DNA from: Siminovitchia acidinfaciens
GTDB taxonomy: Bacteria > Bacillota > Bacilli > Bacillales > Bacillaceae_C
NCBI RefSeq assembly: GCF_003605385.1
Contig: NZ_QYTV02000004.1
Coordinates: 186,001 to 250,000, forward strand
Direction: 5' to 3'
DNA length: 64,000 bases
The notes under the pieces were generated by a model that searched no databases, was not told the origin of the DNA, and saw only the letters and a list, made by a program, of their open reading frames with translations. Both the position numbers and the translations under genes were made by a program. Below, piece by piece: positions 26,903 to 34,963 of the stretch (position 1 is its first letter; every line of letters starts with the position of its first letter).

Positions 26903-27137
26903 ATGTCCGCAGTCAGTGACAGAGATAAAAAAAGTGACCAGAAAAGCGGAAACCCGATCAAAGTTGACAGTCAAAGCGAGCGGAAAAGTCATCGGTACAG
27001 CGACAGCTGCTAAAAATGGCAAATTCACCGTTACACTGAAGACTACCAGAAAAGCGGGTACTGTCCTTCAGGTGCACTCCAAGGATAAGGCCGGGAATGT
27101 GGGGAAAGCGGCGAAGGTGACGGTGACGAAGAATTAA
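26903..27137 (+). pseudogene. Fragment of Ig-like-repeat surface protein, frameshifted
   Basis: The translation matches the last Ig-like repeat of the metalloprotease at 41531, for example GKFTVTLKTTRKAGTVLQV and DKAGNVGKAAKVTVTKN. The repeat start VSDRDKK is in another frame. Removing one A from the seven-A run at 26927-26933 joins the two parts. Nothing of the protease or signal peptide remains. It is a decayed 3' end, still followed by a working-looking terminator. Confidence 0.75.
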
Positions 27138-27154
27138 AAGTTGCTATGCGGTGG

Positions 27155-27182
27155 GGTTCAGCGGAGGCTGAACCTTTTTTTT
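27155..27182 (+). terminator. Rho-independent terminator with U8
   Basis: GGTTCAGC and GCTGAACC form an 8-bp stem with a 4-nt loop, followed by eight T. It closes the Ig-repeat fragment and belongs to a hairpin type also found beside the repeat array at 31655. Confidence 0.88.
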
Positions 27183-27203
27183 GGTGGACTTTGCTTTGTA
27201 CGT

Positions 27204-27336
27204 GGATGATAGTTTTAGGTAACTCGGACAGTAAATTATCATTTTGGACAGTATATTGAGAATATGGACAGTAATTTATATTTGTGAACAGTATCTGTAA
27301 GCTCGGACAGTAATTTGGGATTTTGGATAGTATTAA
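27204..27336 (+). repeat. Array A of 20-bp degenerate tandem repeats (GGACAGTA type)
   Basis: GGACAG-like cores start at 27226, 27246, 27266, 27286, 27305 and 27325, with a degenerate copy near 27204. Spacing is 20 bp, once 19. The rest of each unit is AT-rich and poorly conserved. The array has no coding potential of its own and lies between a terminator and the SGNH hydrolase gene. Confidence 0.85.
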
Positions 27337-27499
27337 AAATATAAAACGCCCCCTAATAATAATGGTAAAAGACATACTAAATCAGTAGCAACACTGGCCT
27401 GATAGCAATTCTTATAAAAAAGTAAACAAATCAAAACTCATGTAAAACTTTCCACCTATTTATGTTACTCTTGTACTACCAAATATTCTGAGGTGCATC

Positions 27500-28204
27500 A
27501 TGAACAGAAAAACAAAGCGCATTCTTTCTATTTCTATCGGGTTCAACTTACTAATAATTCTCTTTACCGGGCTTACTTTTATAAAATTTGATAAAGTCGA
27601 TGCACCACAAAGGTCAAATCCAGCCAAGAGAACCGGCTTTCATTACTACGAACGTACAACTTTATTTAACGAGCTGCCCATCCCGCCGGATTCCATCGTA
27701 TTTTTAGGGGACAGCCTTACTTTCAGAACGGAATGGAGTGAGCTTTTTCCCGAAAAAAGTGTAATCAACAGAGGCATTGGCGGCGATACGACAAAAGGGG
27801 TTCTTGAGAGATTGGACAGCGTACTCGCTGCACAGCCGAAACAAATTTTTCTTCTTATTGGCGTGAACGATTTAAAGAGCCACAGTGTCGCTGCAACCGT
27901 TAGAAATTACTCAGTAATCATCAATCGAATACAAGCGGGGTCTCCTAATACCGAAATTTTTATCCAAAGCTTGCTCCCTATTAATAACAGCAAATACGGA
28001 AAGATATTAACAAACTATAAAATCAAGAAAATGAATAAGGGGCTCCGCTCTCTTGCGAAGAGCTCCGGGGTTCACTATATTGACCTTTACTCAAATTTCG
28101 CAAATAACGATCAGCTTCCGGAAGAGTATACTGTAGATGGAATCCATTTGACGGGGAAAGGTTATATTCTTTGGAAAGAATCCATTAAAAAATACATTGA
28201 TTAG
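27500..28204 (+). CDS. Membrane-anchored SGNH/GDSL-family hydrolase
   Basis: The 234-residue protein begins with a basic stretch and a single hydrophobic helix (residues 8-28), so it is probably anchored and faces outside. SGNH blocks are intact: FLGDSLTFR (Ser72), RGIGGDT (Gly94-95), LLIGVNDL (Asn123) and VDGIHLTGKGY (Asp213, His216). Family members remove acetyl or other acyl groups from polysaccharides, peptidoglycan or lipids. In this context an exopolysaccharide or wall deacylase is plausible but inferred. GAGGTG lies just before the ATG. A possible truncated second copy lies at 20018. Confidence 0.87.
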   Translation: MNRKTKRILSISIGFNLLIILFTGLTFIKFDKVDAPQRSNPAKRTGFHYYERTTLFNELPIPPDSIVFLGDSLTFRTEWSELFPEKSVINRGIGGDTTKGVLERLDSVLAAQPKQIFLLIGVNDLKSHSVAATVRNYSVIINRIQAGSPNTEIFIQSLLPINNSKYGKILTNYKIKKMNKGLRSLAKSSGVHYIDLYSNFANNDQLPEEYTVDGIHLTGKGYILWKESIKKYID

Positions 28205-28240
28205 GTGGGGTTTAGTGGGGCTGGTCACGGATCAAACTGC

Positions 28241-28465
28241 AGCCCAAATTCACGCATTATTCTTCGGAAATCCGGGATACTATTCGGGATTCCGATTACT
28301 CTCCGAATTCACGAAATACTATCCAAAATTCGGGAATTACTGTTCAGATTTACGAAATACTATCCAAAATTCCGAATTACTATCCAGTTTCACGAAATAC
28401 TCTTCGAAGATCCGAGATACTATCCAGATTCATGATAACTTTCCGTAGTTGCGAAGCACTGCCTA
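28241..28465 (-). repeat. Array B of 20-bp degenerate tandem repeats, opposite orientation
   Basis: On the plus strand TATCC-like cores occur at 28261, 28281, 28300, 28320, 28341, 28361, 28381, 28401, 28421 and 28440, at 19-21 bp spacing. Less clear copies lie at 28241 and 28460. The cores are the reverse complement of the GGATAGTA unit of arrays A and C. It fills the gap between the SGNH hydrolase and the convergent protease gene. Confidence 0.85.
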
Positions 28466-28475
28466 CCCGCCACCC

Positions 28476-28520
28476 AAAAAGCGGCAAGGCCCAATAAATG
28501 GATCCTCGCCGCTGCTTTTT
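28476..28520. terminator. Bidirectional terminator between convergent genes
   Basis: AAAAAGCGGC and GCCGCTGCTTTTT form a GC-rich stem with T-runs on both strands. It overlaps the last codon of the protease gene at 28519, which is read on the minus strand. Confidence 0.7.
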
Positions 28521-29709
28521 ACTCAATATTCTCATCTTCTATATTTTCTTCGTATGATGCATCATCTTCATAATTATATTCATCTGAATAAGGATCTTCT
28601 TCTAATTCCTCTTCGTACTCCTCATCCTCTGAAATATCCACCGGTTCCTCGTACTCTTCTTCATAGTATTCGTCGCCGCCGTCCTGGTTCTCGTACTCAT
28701 AACTATCATCACTTTCCCAGTCATAATAGTCATCTTCGTTGTATTCCCAATCTGAGTCATCCCATTGCCAATAATCGTAATATTCATCGTAGAAACCAAA
28801 CAAGCTGCTAACCTCTTCCGCGCTCATGGGATTTTGGGACCATGCAGTAAATTGGTTATGTACGCTGAACATGGGTATCGAAAATCCTATGGACTGATCC
28901 GCAATTAATACAGCCGAGTTGATGCCGATCACTTTTCCTGTCGTTGCGTCCAACAACGGACCTCCGCTGCTTCCCGGTGAAATCTGCGCATCAATCTGAT
29001 ACACTTTTTCATAATTGAATTCGCCCAAGATGTCACGGTCGATTCCCGTCAAATATCCAACGGATGCCGTATTCTCCAACCCTCGTGGGCTGCCGAGCGC
29101 AATGACTTCTGTGCCGACAGCAGTTTGCGTCATTTCAGCTGGCAGCGGTTCTTTCCCGGACAACGGATCAACGCGTATGAGTGCAATATCGACGACATCC
29201 GAAATCCCGATGACCTGGCCTTGGTACTCCGTTCCATCGCTGCTTTTCACCAACACATCCGTAAATCCTGCGACCACGTGAGCGTTGGTCACAACATCCC
29301 CTTTATTGGAAAATAAAAATCCTGACCCCTGGTTTGAGTCTGTGAAAATAGTAAATACCTTATCCTGAGCTCCTTTAATCACTTCTGTTTTACTTTTCGT
29401 TTTTGGAGGTTCAGGCGCCTTCACTTCCTCCTTCTTTTCTGGTTCGGGTTCTTTTACTTTCTCAACGACTTTTACTACAGGTTCAGGCTCGATATCGGCC
29501 TTTATAACTTCTACGGGTTCCTCTTTTTTGTTTAAAAGGAAAAAAATACCGAGCCCCGTTCCGGCTAATGCGATTAGTAAAGCCATCAGAGATATGATGA
29601 ATGTTGAGCGTGACCCCTTCGCCGCTTTGAGCGGCTTGCCGCATTCAGTGCAATATTGACCCCTTTTTTGTTTTTCCGCGCCACAATTTGGACAAAACAA
29701 TATCCCCAC
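28519..29709 (-). CDS. Zinc-ribbon, membrane-anchored trypsin-like (HtrA-type) serine protease with acidic tail
   Basis: The 396-residue protein starts with a zinc ribbon (Cys6, Cys9, Cys20, Cys23). A membrane helix (36-59) and a Pro/Glu/Lys-rich linker (60-110) follow. The trypsin-like domain has His144 (TNAHVV), Asp174 (DIALI) and Ser248 in SPGSSGGP. No PDZ domain follows. The last 95 residues are extremely rich in Asp, Glu and Tyr, with repeated EEYEE/DDYYD patterns. The ribbon should be cytoplasmic and the protease outside. HtrA-like proteases serve surface protein quality control, and the acidic tail may bind cations or basic wall proteins (inference). It faces the SGNH hydrolase gene tail to tail. 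Confidence 0.87.
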   Translation of the reverse strand: MGILFCPNCGAEKQKRGQYCTECGKPLKAAKGSRSTFIISLMALLIALAGTGLGIFFLLNKKEEPVEVIKADIEPEPVVKVVEKVKEPEPEKKEEVKAPEPPKTKSKTEVIKGAQDKVFTIFTDSNQGSGFLFSNKGDVVTNAHVVAGFTDVLVKSSDGTEYQGQVIGISDVVDIALIRVDPLSGKEPLPAEMTQTAVGTEVIALGSPRGLENTASVGYLTGIDRDILGEFNYEKVYQIDAQISPGSSGGPLLDATTGKVIGINSAVLIADQSIGFSIPMFSVHNQFTAWSQNPMSAEEVSSLFGFYDEYYDYWQWDDSDWEYNEDDYYDWESDDSYEYENQDGGDEYYEEEYEEPVDISEDEEYEEELEEDPYSDEYNYEDDASYEENIEDENIE

Positions 29710-29754
29710 CTCTTCTCTCTCTAGGAAAAATTATCTATTTTTTCTATTTTAATA

Positions 29755-29789
29755 TAAAAAAAAGCCCTGGACAATCAAATTCCAGCGCT
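29755..29789 (-). terminator. Rho-independent terminator of the phosphoglucomutase gene
   Basis: On the minus strand AGCGCTGGA and TCCAGGGCT pair with one mismatch and run into eight T. It lies about 90 bases after the phosphoglucomutase stop codon. Confidence 0.85.
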
Positions 29790-29879
29790 CTTGCAGTCTA
29801 CCTTGTCTTCTAAATCGATAAAAGAACGTTAAAACTTTTTCCCCGATGAAAACTACGAATAAGATTTCCCCAGCTCAAT

Positions 29880-31610
29880 TCAAATTCCAGAGCTCACATA
29901 ATCTAATAGCGAGTCTACCTGCCCCATCACTTCTTTTTCTATGAGTGATAGTTTCTCCTGGCTGTCGCTCATTGTCTCCCCTTTTACCGCGAAATAAAAT
30001 CTGCATTTCGGCTCAGTTCCTGAGGGACGGATACAGAACCACGATTCGTCCGCAAGCTTGAACTTTAGAACATTCTCCTTCGGAAGATCGATTGGAGCCT
30101 TGATGCCGCTTGGGATATGAGTCGATTCACTTGTGAGATAATCCTCCAATACCAAAACTGGAATGTCGTTGATTATTTCCGGCGGATCATTTCGAAACAC
30201 ATCCATGATCCGACTGATTTGCCTCGCGCCGTCTTTCCCATCGAGCTGAATGGATTGCAGCGACTCCTGGTAATACCCGTATTTTTCAAAAAGGTCCATC
30301 AACCCTTCGTATAGCGACTTCCCTTGATTTTTATAAAAAGCTGCTACTTCCGCTATAAAAACAGCTGCCTGGACCGCATCTTTGTCGCGAACGAAGTCTC
30401 CAATCAAGTAGCCATAGCTCTCTTCGTATCCAAACAGAAACTTATACTCTTCTGTTTTTTCGAATTCAGCGATTTTCTCCGCGATAAATTTGAAGCCGGT
30501 AAGCGTATTGAGAGTTTTGACGCCAAAATCAAAAGCAATGGCTCTACCGAGATCCGAAGTGACAATTGTATTGATCATGGCACCGTTGCAGGGCAAGCGC
30601 TTTTTTTTCAGCAAATAGTGGAGCATGAGTGCACCGATTTGGTTTCCGGTAAGCACCGTATATTGACCTTGGTTGTTTTTTACCGCGACACCCAGCCTAT
30701 CAGCGTCCGGATCCGTCGCCAATAAAATATCTGCATCGACCCTTTCGCCGTATTCAATGGCTAGTTCAAAGGCGGAATGCTCTTCGGGATTTGGCGATTC
30801 CACAGTTGAAAAATCAGCATCGGGATGCATCTGCTCTTTTACAAAAGTAACTTTGTAAAAGCCCGCTCCTGCCAAACCTTTTCTCACAAGGTGTGTGGCG
30901 GTTCCGTGCAAAGGTGTGAATACAATGCTTAAGTCACTGGAAAATTTCTTATTCAGCTGAATCGTGGTGAGTGAGTCGAGATAGGCGTTGTCTATTTGCT
31001 TCCCAACATAGAAAAGCACCCCTTGCTGCTGAAGTTCTTTTTCATCAGGCCGATCAAATGAAAATTCAGATTCAATGGTTTCGATTTTCTTGACGATATT
31101 ATCGGCAGCCTCTGGCGGGAGTTGCGCTCCGTCTGGACCGTACACTTTCAAGCCATTGTATTCCGGCGGATTGTGGCTGGCGGTAATCATAATCCCGGCT
31201 GCTGCGCCGAGATGGCGAACAGCGAATGACAGCACCGGCGTCGGACGGAGCTCTTTAAAAAGATATGTACGGATTCCATACATCCCGAGAATCTTCGCTG
31301 ATTCAAGGGCAAATTCCGGCGACTTGTGCCGACAATCGTAAGCGAGCGCCACCCCTTGATTCATCGCATCCTGACCTAGTTCGATGATATGTTTTGCAAG
31401 GCCTGCCACCGCTTTTCGGACAGTAAAAATATTCATGCGATTCGTTCCGGGGCCAAGGCGGCCGCGCATGCCTGCTGTGCCAAACTCGAGATCTTTGTAA
31501 AAGCAGTCTTCGGGCTGCGGTTCAATTTGAAGCTCCATACTTAACGGGTCCTCAGGTGGCAAGTACTCCAGCCAGTGGGCCATCTTTGATTTCCAATGCA
31601 TTGTGTTCAC
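29880..31610 (-). CDS. pgcA: Alpha-phosphoglucomutase / phosphomannomutase (PgcA-like)
   Basis: The 576-residue enzyme interconverts glucose-6-phosphate and glucose-1-phosphate, the entry to UDP-glucose and surface glycolipids. The phosphoserine loop is TASHNPPEYNGLKV, the metal loop DPDADRLGVAV, the sugar-specificity loop GYEESYGYL, and the phosphate-binding C-terminal loop RPSGTEPKCRFYF. GTAGMRGRLGPGTNRMN is the usual N-terminal block. The length matches B. subtilis PgcA (about 580). It is downstream of pgi on the same strand, separated by repeat array C. A full set of active-site motifs makes the family call firm. Confidence 0.93.
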   Translation of the reverse strand: MNTMHWKSKMAHWLEYLPPEDPLSMELQIEPQPEDCFYKDLEFGTAGMRGRLGPGTNRMNIFTVRKAVAGLAKHIIELGQDAMNQGVALAYDCRHKSPEFALESAKILGMYGIRTYLFKELRPTPVLSFAVRHLGAAAGIMITASHNPPEYNGLKVYGPDGAQLPPEAADNIVKKIETIESEFSFDRPDEKELQQQGVLFYVGKQIDNAYLDSLTTIQLNKKFSSDLSIVFTPLHGTATHLVRKGLAGAGFYKVTFVKEQMHPDADFSTVESPNPEEHSAFELAIEYGERVDADILLATDPDADRLGVAVKNNQGQYTVLTGNQIGALMLHYLLKKKRLPCNGAMINTIVTSDLGRAIAFDFGVKTLNTLTGFKFIAEKIAEFEKTEEYKFLFGYEESYGYLIGDFVRDKDAVQAAVFIAEVAAFYKNQGKSLYEGLMDLFEKYGYYQESLQSIQLDGKDGARQISRIMDVFRNDPPEIINDIPVLVLEDYLTSESTHIPSGIKAPIDLPKENVLKFKLADESWFCIRPSGTEPKCRFYFAVKGETMSDSQEKLSLIEKEVMGQVDSLLDYVSSGI

Positions 31611-31654
31611 GCCTTTCTATGTACGAGCCGTAGGCTGCGCAGATTAGTGGGGTT

Positions 31655-31675
31655 GGTTTCAGCGGAGCTGAAACC
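31655..31675 (+). terminator. Hairpin GGTTTCAGC/GCTGAAACC next to repeat array
   Basis: A perfect 9-bp stem with a 3-nt loop is followed by TTCTTTC on the plus strand. No plus-strand gene precedes it. It resembles the hairpin at 27155 and likewise stands directly before a 20-bp repeat array. A second GGTTTCA/TGAAACC hairpin closes the other side of the array at 31965-31985. Confidence 0.6.
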
Positions 31676-31701
31676 TTCTTTCAAAAGTGAATCGGGATTT
31701 T

Positions 31702-31933
31702 GGATAGTATTTTGGAATTCTGAATAGTATTTTGAACTTCCGGATCGTATTTCGGAAGCCTGGACAGCATTTCAATTTTTCGGATAGAATTTCGAATTTC
31801 TGGATAGTATTTCAACTTTCCTGACAGTATCTCGGAATTTTGGACAGTATTTTGAATTTCCGGATAGTATTTCAGAATTATGGACAGTATTTCGATTTCC
31901 GGATAGTACTTCGGAATTCCGGGCAGTATTTCG
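31702..31933 (+). repeat. Array C of twelve 20-bp degenerate tandem repeats (GGATAGTATTTYG)
   Basis: Units start at 31702, 31722, 31742, 31762, 31782, 31802, 31822, 31842, 31862, 31882, 31901 and 31921: exactly 20 bp apart with a single 19-bp step. The first 13 bases read about GGAYAGTATTTYG, and the remaining seven are looser (often RAATTYC). The array separates pgi from pgcA. Reading frames across it are not gene-like. Confidence 0.92.
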
Positions 31934-32001
31934 CCTACAAATTCCTTCCCAAGATAATAATGTTGGTTTCAGCTCGGTTGAAACCGTCCTTTTAAAGCAC
32001 A

Positions 32002-33375
32002 TCAAACTTTTTCAAACGTATCCAAATACCGTTTTTTCAATTCTTCCTTTCTACCTTCAAAACCCGGCTTACCAAGCAAAGCGAACATATTATTCTTGTA
32101 CTCTTCCACCCCCGGCTGATCGAACGGGTTGACCCCGTGCAAATGGCCGCTCATGGCACAGGCCTTTTTAAAAAAGTAGACGAGGTATCCGAATGTGTAT
32201 GCATCCAGCCGTGGAATTACAATTAGCAAATTGGGAACTCCTCCATCCGTATGCGCAATCCTCGCTCCCTCAAGGGCCTGGTTGTTGACGTAGTCGAGGG
32301 TTTGCCCGGCCAGAAAGTTCAGCTCATCCATATCGTCTTCTTCTTTTGCAATAACGAAATCCTGCGCCGGCTCCAACACCTTGATTACCGTTTCAAACAG
32401 GTCACGCCGGCCTTCCTGGATATATTGGCCCATTGAATGGAGGTCAGTTGAATATTGAACTGCCGCAGGGAATATGCCCTTATGGTGCTTGCCCTCGCTT
32501 TCTCCAAACAACTGCTTCCACCATTCCGCCAGGTAGTGTAATGACGGATCGTAATGAACAAGCAGTTCAATCGTTTTTCCCTTTTGATATAAAATATTTC
32601 TGATGACTGCGTACTGATAAGCTTCATTTTCTGTAAGATTCACTCTGTTAAAATCGGAGCGAGCCTGCGCCGCACCTATTGTCACTTCTTCAATATCGAC
32701 GCCGCTGACCGCAATCGGGAGCAGTCCAACCGAAGTCAGCACGGAGTAACGTCCGCCAATATTGTCTGGAACGGTGAATGTTTCGTAGCCTCCCTTATTA
32801 GCGAGAGCTTTCAACACTCCTTTTTTACTATCAGTTGTTACAAAAATTCGATCCCGCGCTCCAGCTTTACCGTGTTTTTCCTCGAGTAAGTTTCGAAAAA
32901 TCCGAAAGGCTATCGCCGGTTCCATCGTCGTCCCAGATTTCGAAATCACGTTTATAGAAAAGTCTCTTTCCGCAAGCAGCTCGAATAATTCCGCAATATA
33001 GACAGGACTAAAGTTATGGCCGACATAAAATATTTGCGGAGTCCGCCTCTGAGGTTTGAAAAGGACGTTGTAAAAATGATGGTTAAGCATCTCAATAGCA
33101 GCACGGGCACCAAGATATGAGCCACCTACGCCAATCACCAGCAGTACGTCACTTTGAGCTTGAATTTTTTCGGCAGCTCCCTGAATCCGACGAAACTCCA
33201 CCCGATCATAATCCACAGGCTGATCGACCCATCCGAGCATCTTACCGTGTCTTTGATGCAGGCGGTCATGGATAAATGTAACGGTATCCTGGACCGAATA
33301 CATCTCCTCTTCTTTGAAAAACGCAAGAGCACTCGAATAATCGAAAGTTATATGCTTCAGTTTATTCGCCCCCAT
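32002..33375 (-). CDS. pgi: Glucose-6-phosphate isomerase
   Basis: The 457-residue enzyme interconverts glucose-6-phosphate and fructose-6-phosphate in glycolysis and sugar-nucleotide supply. Signature motifs are present: [59 protein letters not shown] and the C-terminal [14 protein letters not shown] with the conserved lysine. The length fits the short bacterial type. Its place next to pgcA links it to surface polysaccharide supply, whereas in many bacilli pgi stands elsewhere. Start is the ATG of MGANKLKH; the ribosome site (AGAATGG) is unremarkable. Confidence 0.94.
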   Translation of the reverse strand: MGANKLKHITFDYSSALAFFKEEEMYSVQDTVTFIHDRLHQRHGKMLGWVDQPVDYDRVEFRRIQGAAEKIQAQSDVLLVIGVGGSYLGARAAIEMLNHHFYNVLFKPQRRTPQIFYVGHNFSPVYIAELFELLAERDFSINVISKSGTTMEPAIAFRIFRNLLEEKHGKAGARDRIFVTTDSKKGVLKALANKGGYETFTVPDNIGGRYSVLTSVGLLPIAVSGVDIEEVTIGAAQARSDFNRVNLTENEAYQYAVIRNILYQKGKTIELLVHYDPSLHYLAEWWKQLFGESEGKHHKGIFPAAVQYSTDLHSMGQYIQEGRRDLFETVIKVLEPAQDFVIAKEEDDMDELNFLAGQTLDYVNNQALEGARIAHTDGGVPNLLIVIPRLDAYTFGYLVYFFKKACAMSGHLHGVNPFDQPGVEEYKNNMFALLGKPGFEGRKEELKKRYLDTFEKV

Positions 33376-33506
33376 CCATTCTTTATAATGAACGAACAGT
33401 GTAAAAAAAGACGCACTCTTAGTTTCAATAGATTATGTTCTTAAAAGAGAACAGCTGATTTAATTATAATTCAGTACTATTTAAAAATCCAGCTAATTTT
33501 TACAAA

Positions 33507-33539
33507 AGAAAAAAAGCCGTCCTTATAAACTGGACGACC
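33507..33539 (-). terminator. Rho-independent terminator, minus strand
   Basis: On the minus strand GTCGTCC and GGACGGC pair around a 9-nt loop and run into seven T. It lies downstream of the broken Ig-repeat gene at 33806. The rest of the 33376-33805 gap shows no gene; it probably contains the pgi promoter. Confidence 0.75.
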
Positions 33540-33805
33540 TTCAATGGAACAACCCCCACCCTTTAGCGCACATTTTTAACTGTATTTCTGGAAAATGCAC
33601 CCCACTATCCTTTCCTTTTGTAACTCTTGCTGTCTTCTTATTTCCAGCACACTCCTTCGGATATGCCTCAAGATCGTATTGAGCCTTTGCTTTTTAAATT
33701 AAGTGCAGGCAATCAGTCTCAAATAAACGGCGGGTCTGCGCTTCACGCTCTCGCCCTTCACTCAGTTCATTTTGTTGACACTAGGGGCAATTTTCGTGAT
33801 CTTTG

Positions 33806-34626
33806 TCACCTAACAGTCACCTTTCTCGCTTTACTGACATTTCCAGCCTTGTCCATTGCCGTCACGTAAATAACCGTTCCGGCTTTCCGACGCGTTTTCA
33901 TTGCGACTGTATATTTGCCGTATTTATCAGCTGTTCTTGAACCTATTAATTTTTCCCCCGCCTTCACAACGACCTTCGCTCCGGCCTCGGTCTTCCCTCT
34001 TACTTTCAAGTCCCCGGTACTTACCTTGTAAACTATTGGCACGGCCGGTGGTGTTTTATCTAAAACTTTTACTGTAGCACTATCACTTTTGTTTCCAGAC
34101 GGATCCACAGCAAACACCTGAAGCTTGGTACCCGCTTTTTGCTTTTTAATCTTGACAGAAAATGACTTTTTTCTATTGGAAACGGCTTTTCCAAGAACAG
34201 TGGAACCTTTTTTACATAAACAGTCGCCCCTGCCTCAGCCGTTCCTTTAACAGCGGTATCCCGGTCACTCACTTTTTGTACTCTCGGTTTATTTGGCGCA
34301 GTATGGTCCTTCGGTTCATCGGGTCCAAAGAAAGTGTATGTGATGTTTTGGCCTTTCGATGTGGGGATTGTTTCATTCCCCGTCGACTTTTTGACCACAG
34401 CTCCGCCGCCCCTTAAGTTTGCTGAGGAACCCGTGTACAATCTTGGCTTTAATGTGTGAAAGCCCGATTCACCGTTAAAGCCATAAACGCCGGTTTTTTC
34501 TTTTAAAAGAGGGGCAGCACGGAAATTTGTCATCAATTGCCCGAATGTAAGTTTATCGTCAATGTATTTCTGTGCCACATTTTTTATTGCTTTATAATCA
34601 TTATAACTTTGATAAGGCTTTAGATG
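33806..34626 (-). pseudogene. Truncated, frameshifted Ig-repeat metalloprotease paralogue
   Basis: Two overlapping frames (34069-34578 and 33806-34117) together match the second half of the protease at 41531. KLTFGQLMTNFRAAPLLKEKTG, GPDEPKDHTAPNKP and two Ig-like repeats ending DKAGNVSKARKVTV are shared. The break is in the six-A run (T-run 34208-34213 on the plus strand); one extra A would restore VKKGSTVLGKAV. Similarity continues upstream to about 34626 (DYKAIKNVAQKYID) and then stops, so the signal peptide and HExxH catalytic part are gone. The third Ig repeat is missing at the other end. Although the frames are open, no complete product can be made. Confidence 0.85.
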
Positions 34627-34681
34627 GTTTCAAAAGCTACGCCAGTTATTGATCTTTTTGTATACTTTAAAGGTAATATTA

Positions 34682-34716
34682 GAATGCAGCCAGGAATTCT
34701 TGCTGCATTCTTTTTT
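34682..34716 (+). terminator. Orphan rho-independent terminator
   Basis: GAATGCAGC and GCTGCATTC pair over a 10-nt loop, followed by six T on the plus strand. No plus-strand gene precedes it, so it may be left over from a deleted gene or serve an unseen small RNA. Confidence 0.75.
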
Positions 34717-34814
34717 GTAAGACCGGGTAGTAAGTGGTTGAATTAAAACCATCTACTAAGTAGCGATTTTTTTGAATATGCACGGGTATTTGCCAGAGTT
34801 TGAAAGTTACGGGG

Positions 34815-34950
34815 GACTATTTGAATTGGTCATGTTTTTAGGATTGCTTGCAGGGTGCAGTGAATCTGCAATTAATGATGAAGGGGCATCCAAAAAGCCT
34901 CTTTACCAATCAAATCAAGGGAAAGCGGATGCCTGGGAGACTTGTAACCC
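34815..34950 (+). pseudogene. Possible lipoprotein gene remnant
   Basis: The frame reads FLGLLAGCSESAINDEGASKK. LLAGC is a good lipobox, and a hydrophilic Ser/Glu/Asp/Lys-rich stretch as in mature lipoproteins follows. No basic signal-peptide start or ribosome site precedes it, and the frame then runs into the 3' end of nagB on the other strand. I read it as a short remnant; a chance match cannot be excluded. Confidence 0.35.
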
Positions 34951-34963
34951 TTTCACATCAAAA

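Noticed and set aside
31702-31933. 20-bp arrays as CRISPR
   Set aside because: There are no unique spacers: the period equals the whole unit, the units are degenerate, and no cas genes are present.
31772-32005. Open frame across the 20-bp repeat array on the minus strand
   Set aside because: The frame exists only because the repeat lacks stops in that phase. The period of 20 shifts frame at each unit and no ribosome site is present.
33627-33869. 80-residue plus-strand frame
   Set aside because: It overlaps the antisense side of the Ig-repeat pseudogene and has no ribosome site or family likeness.
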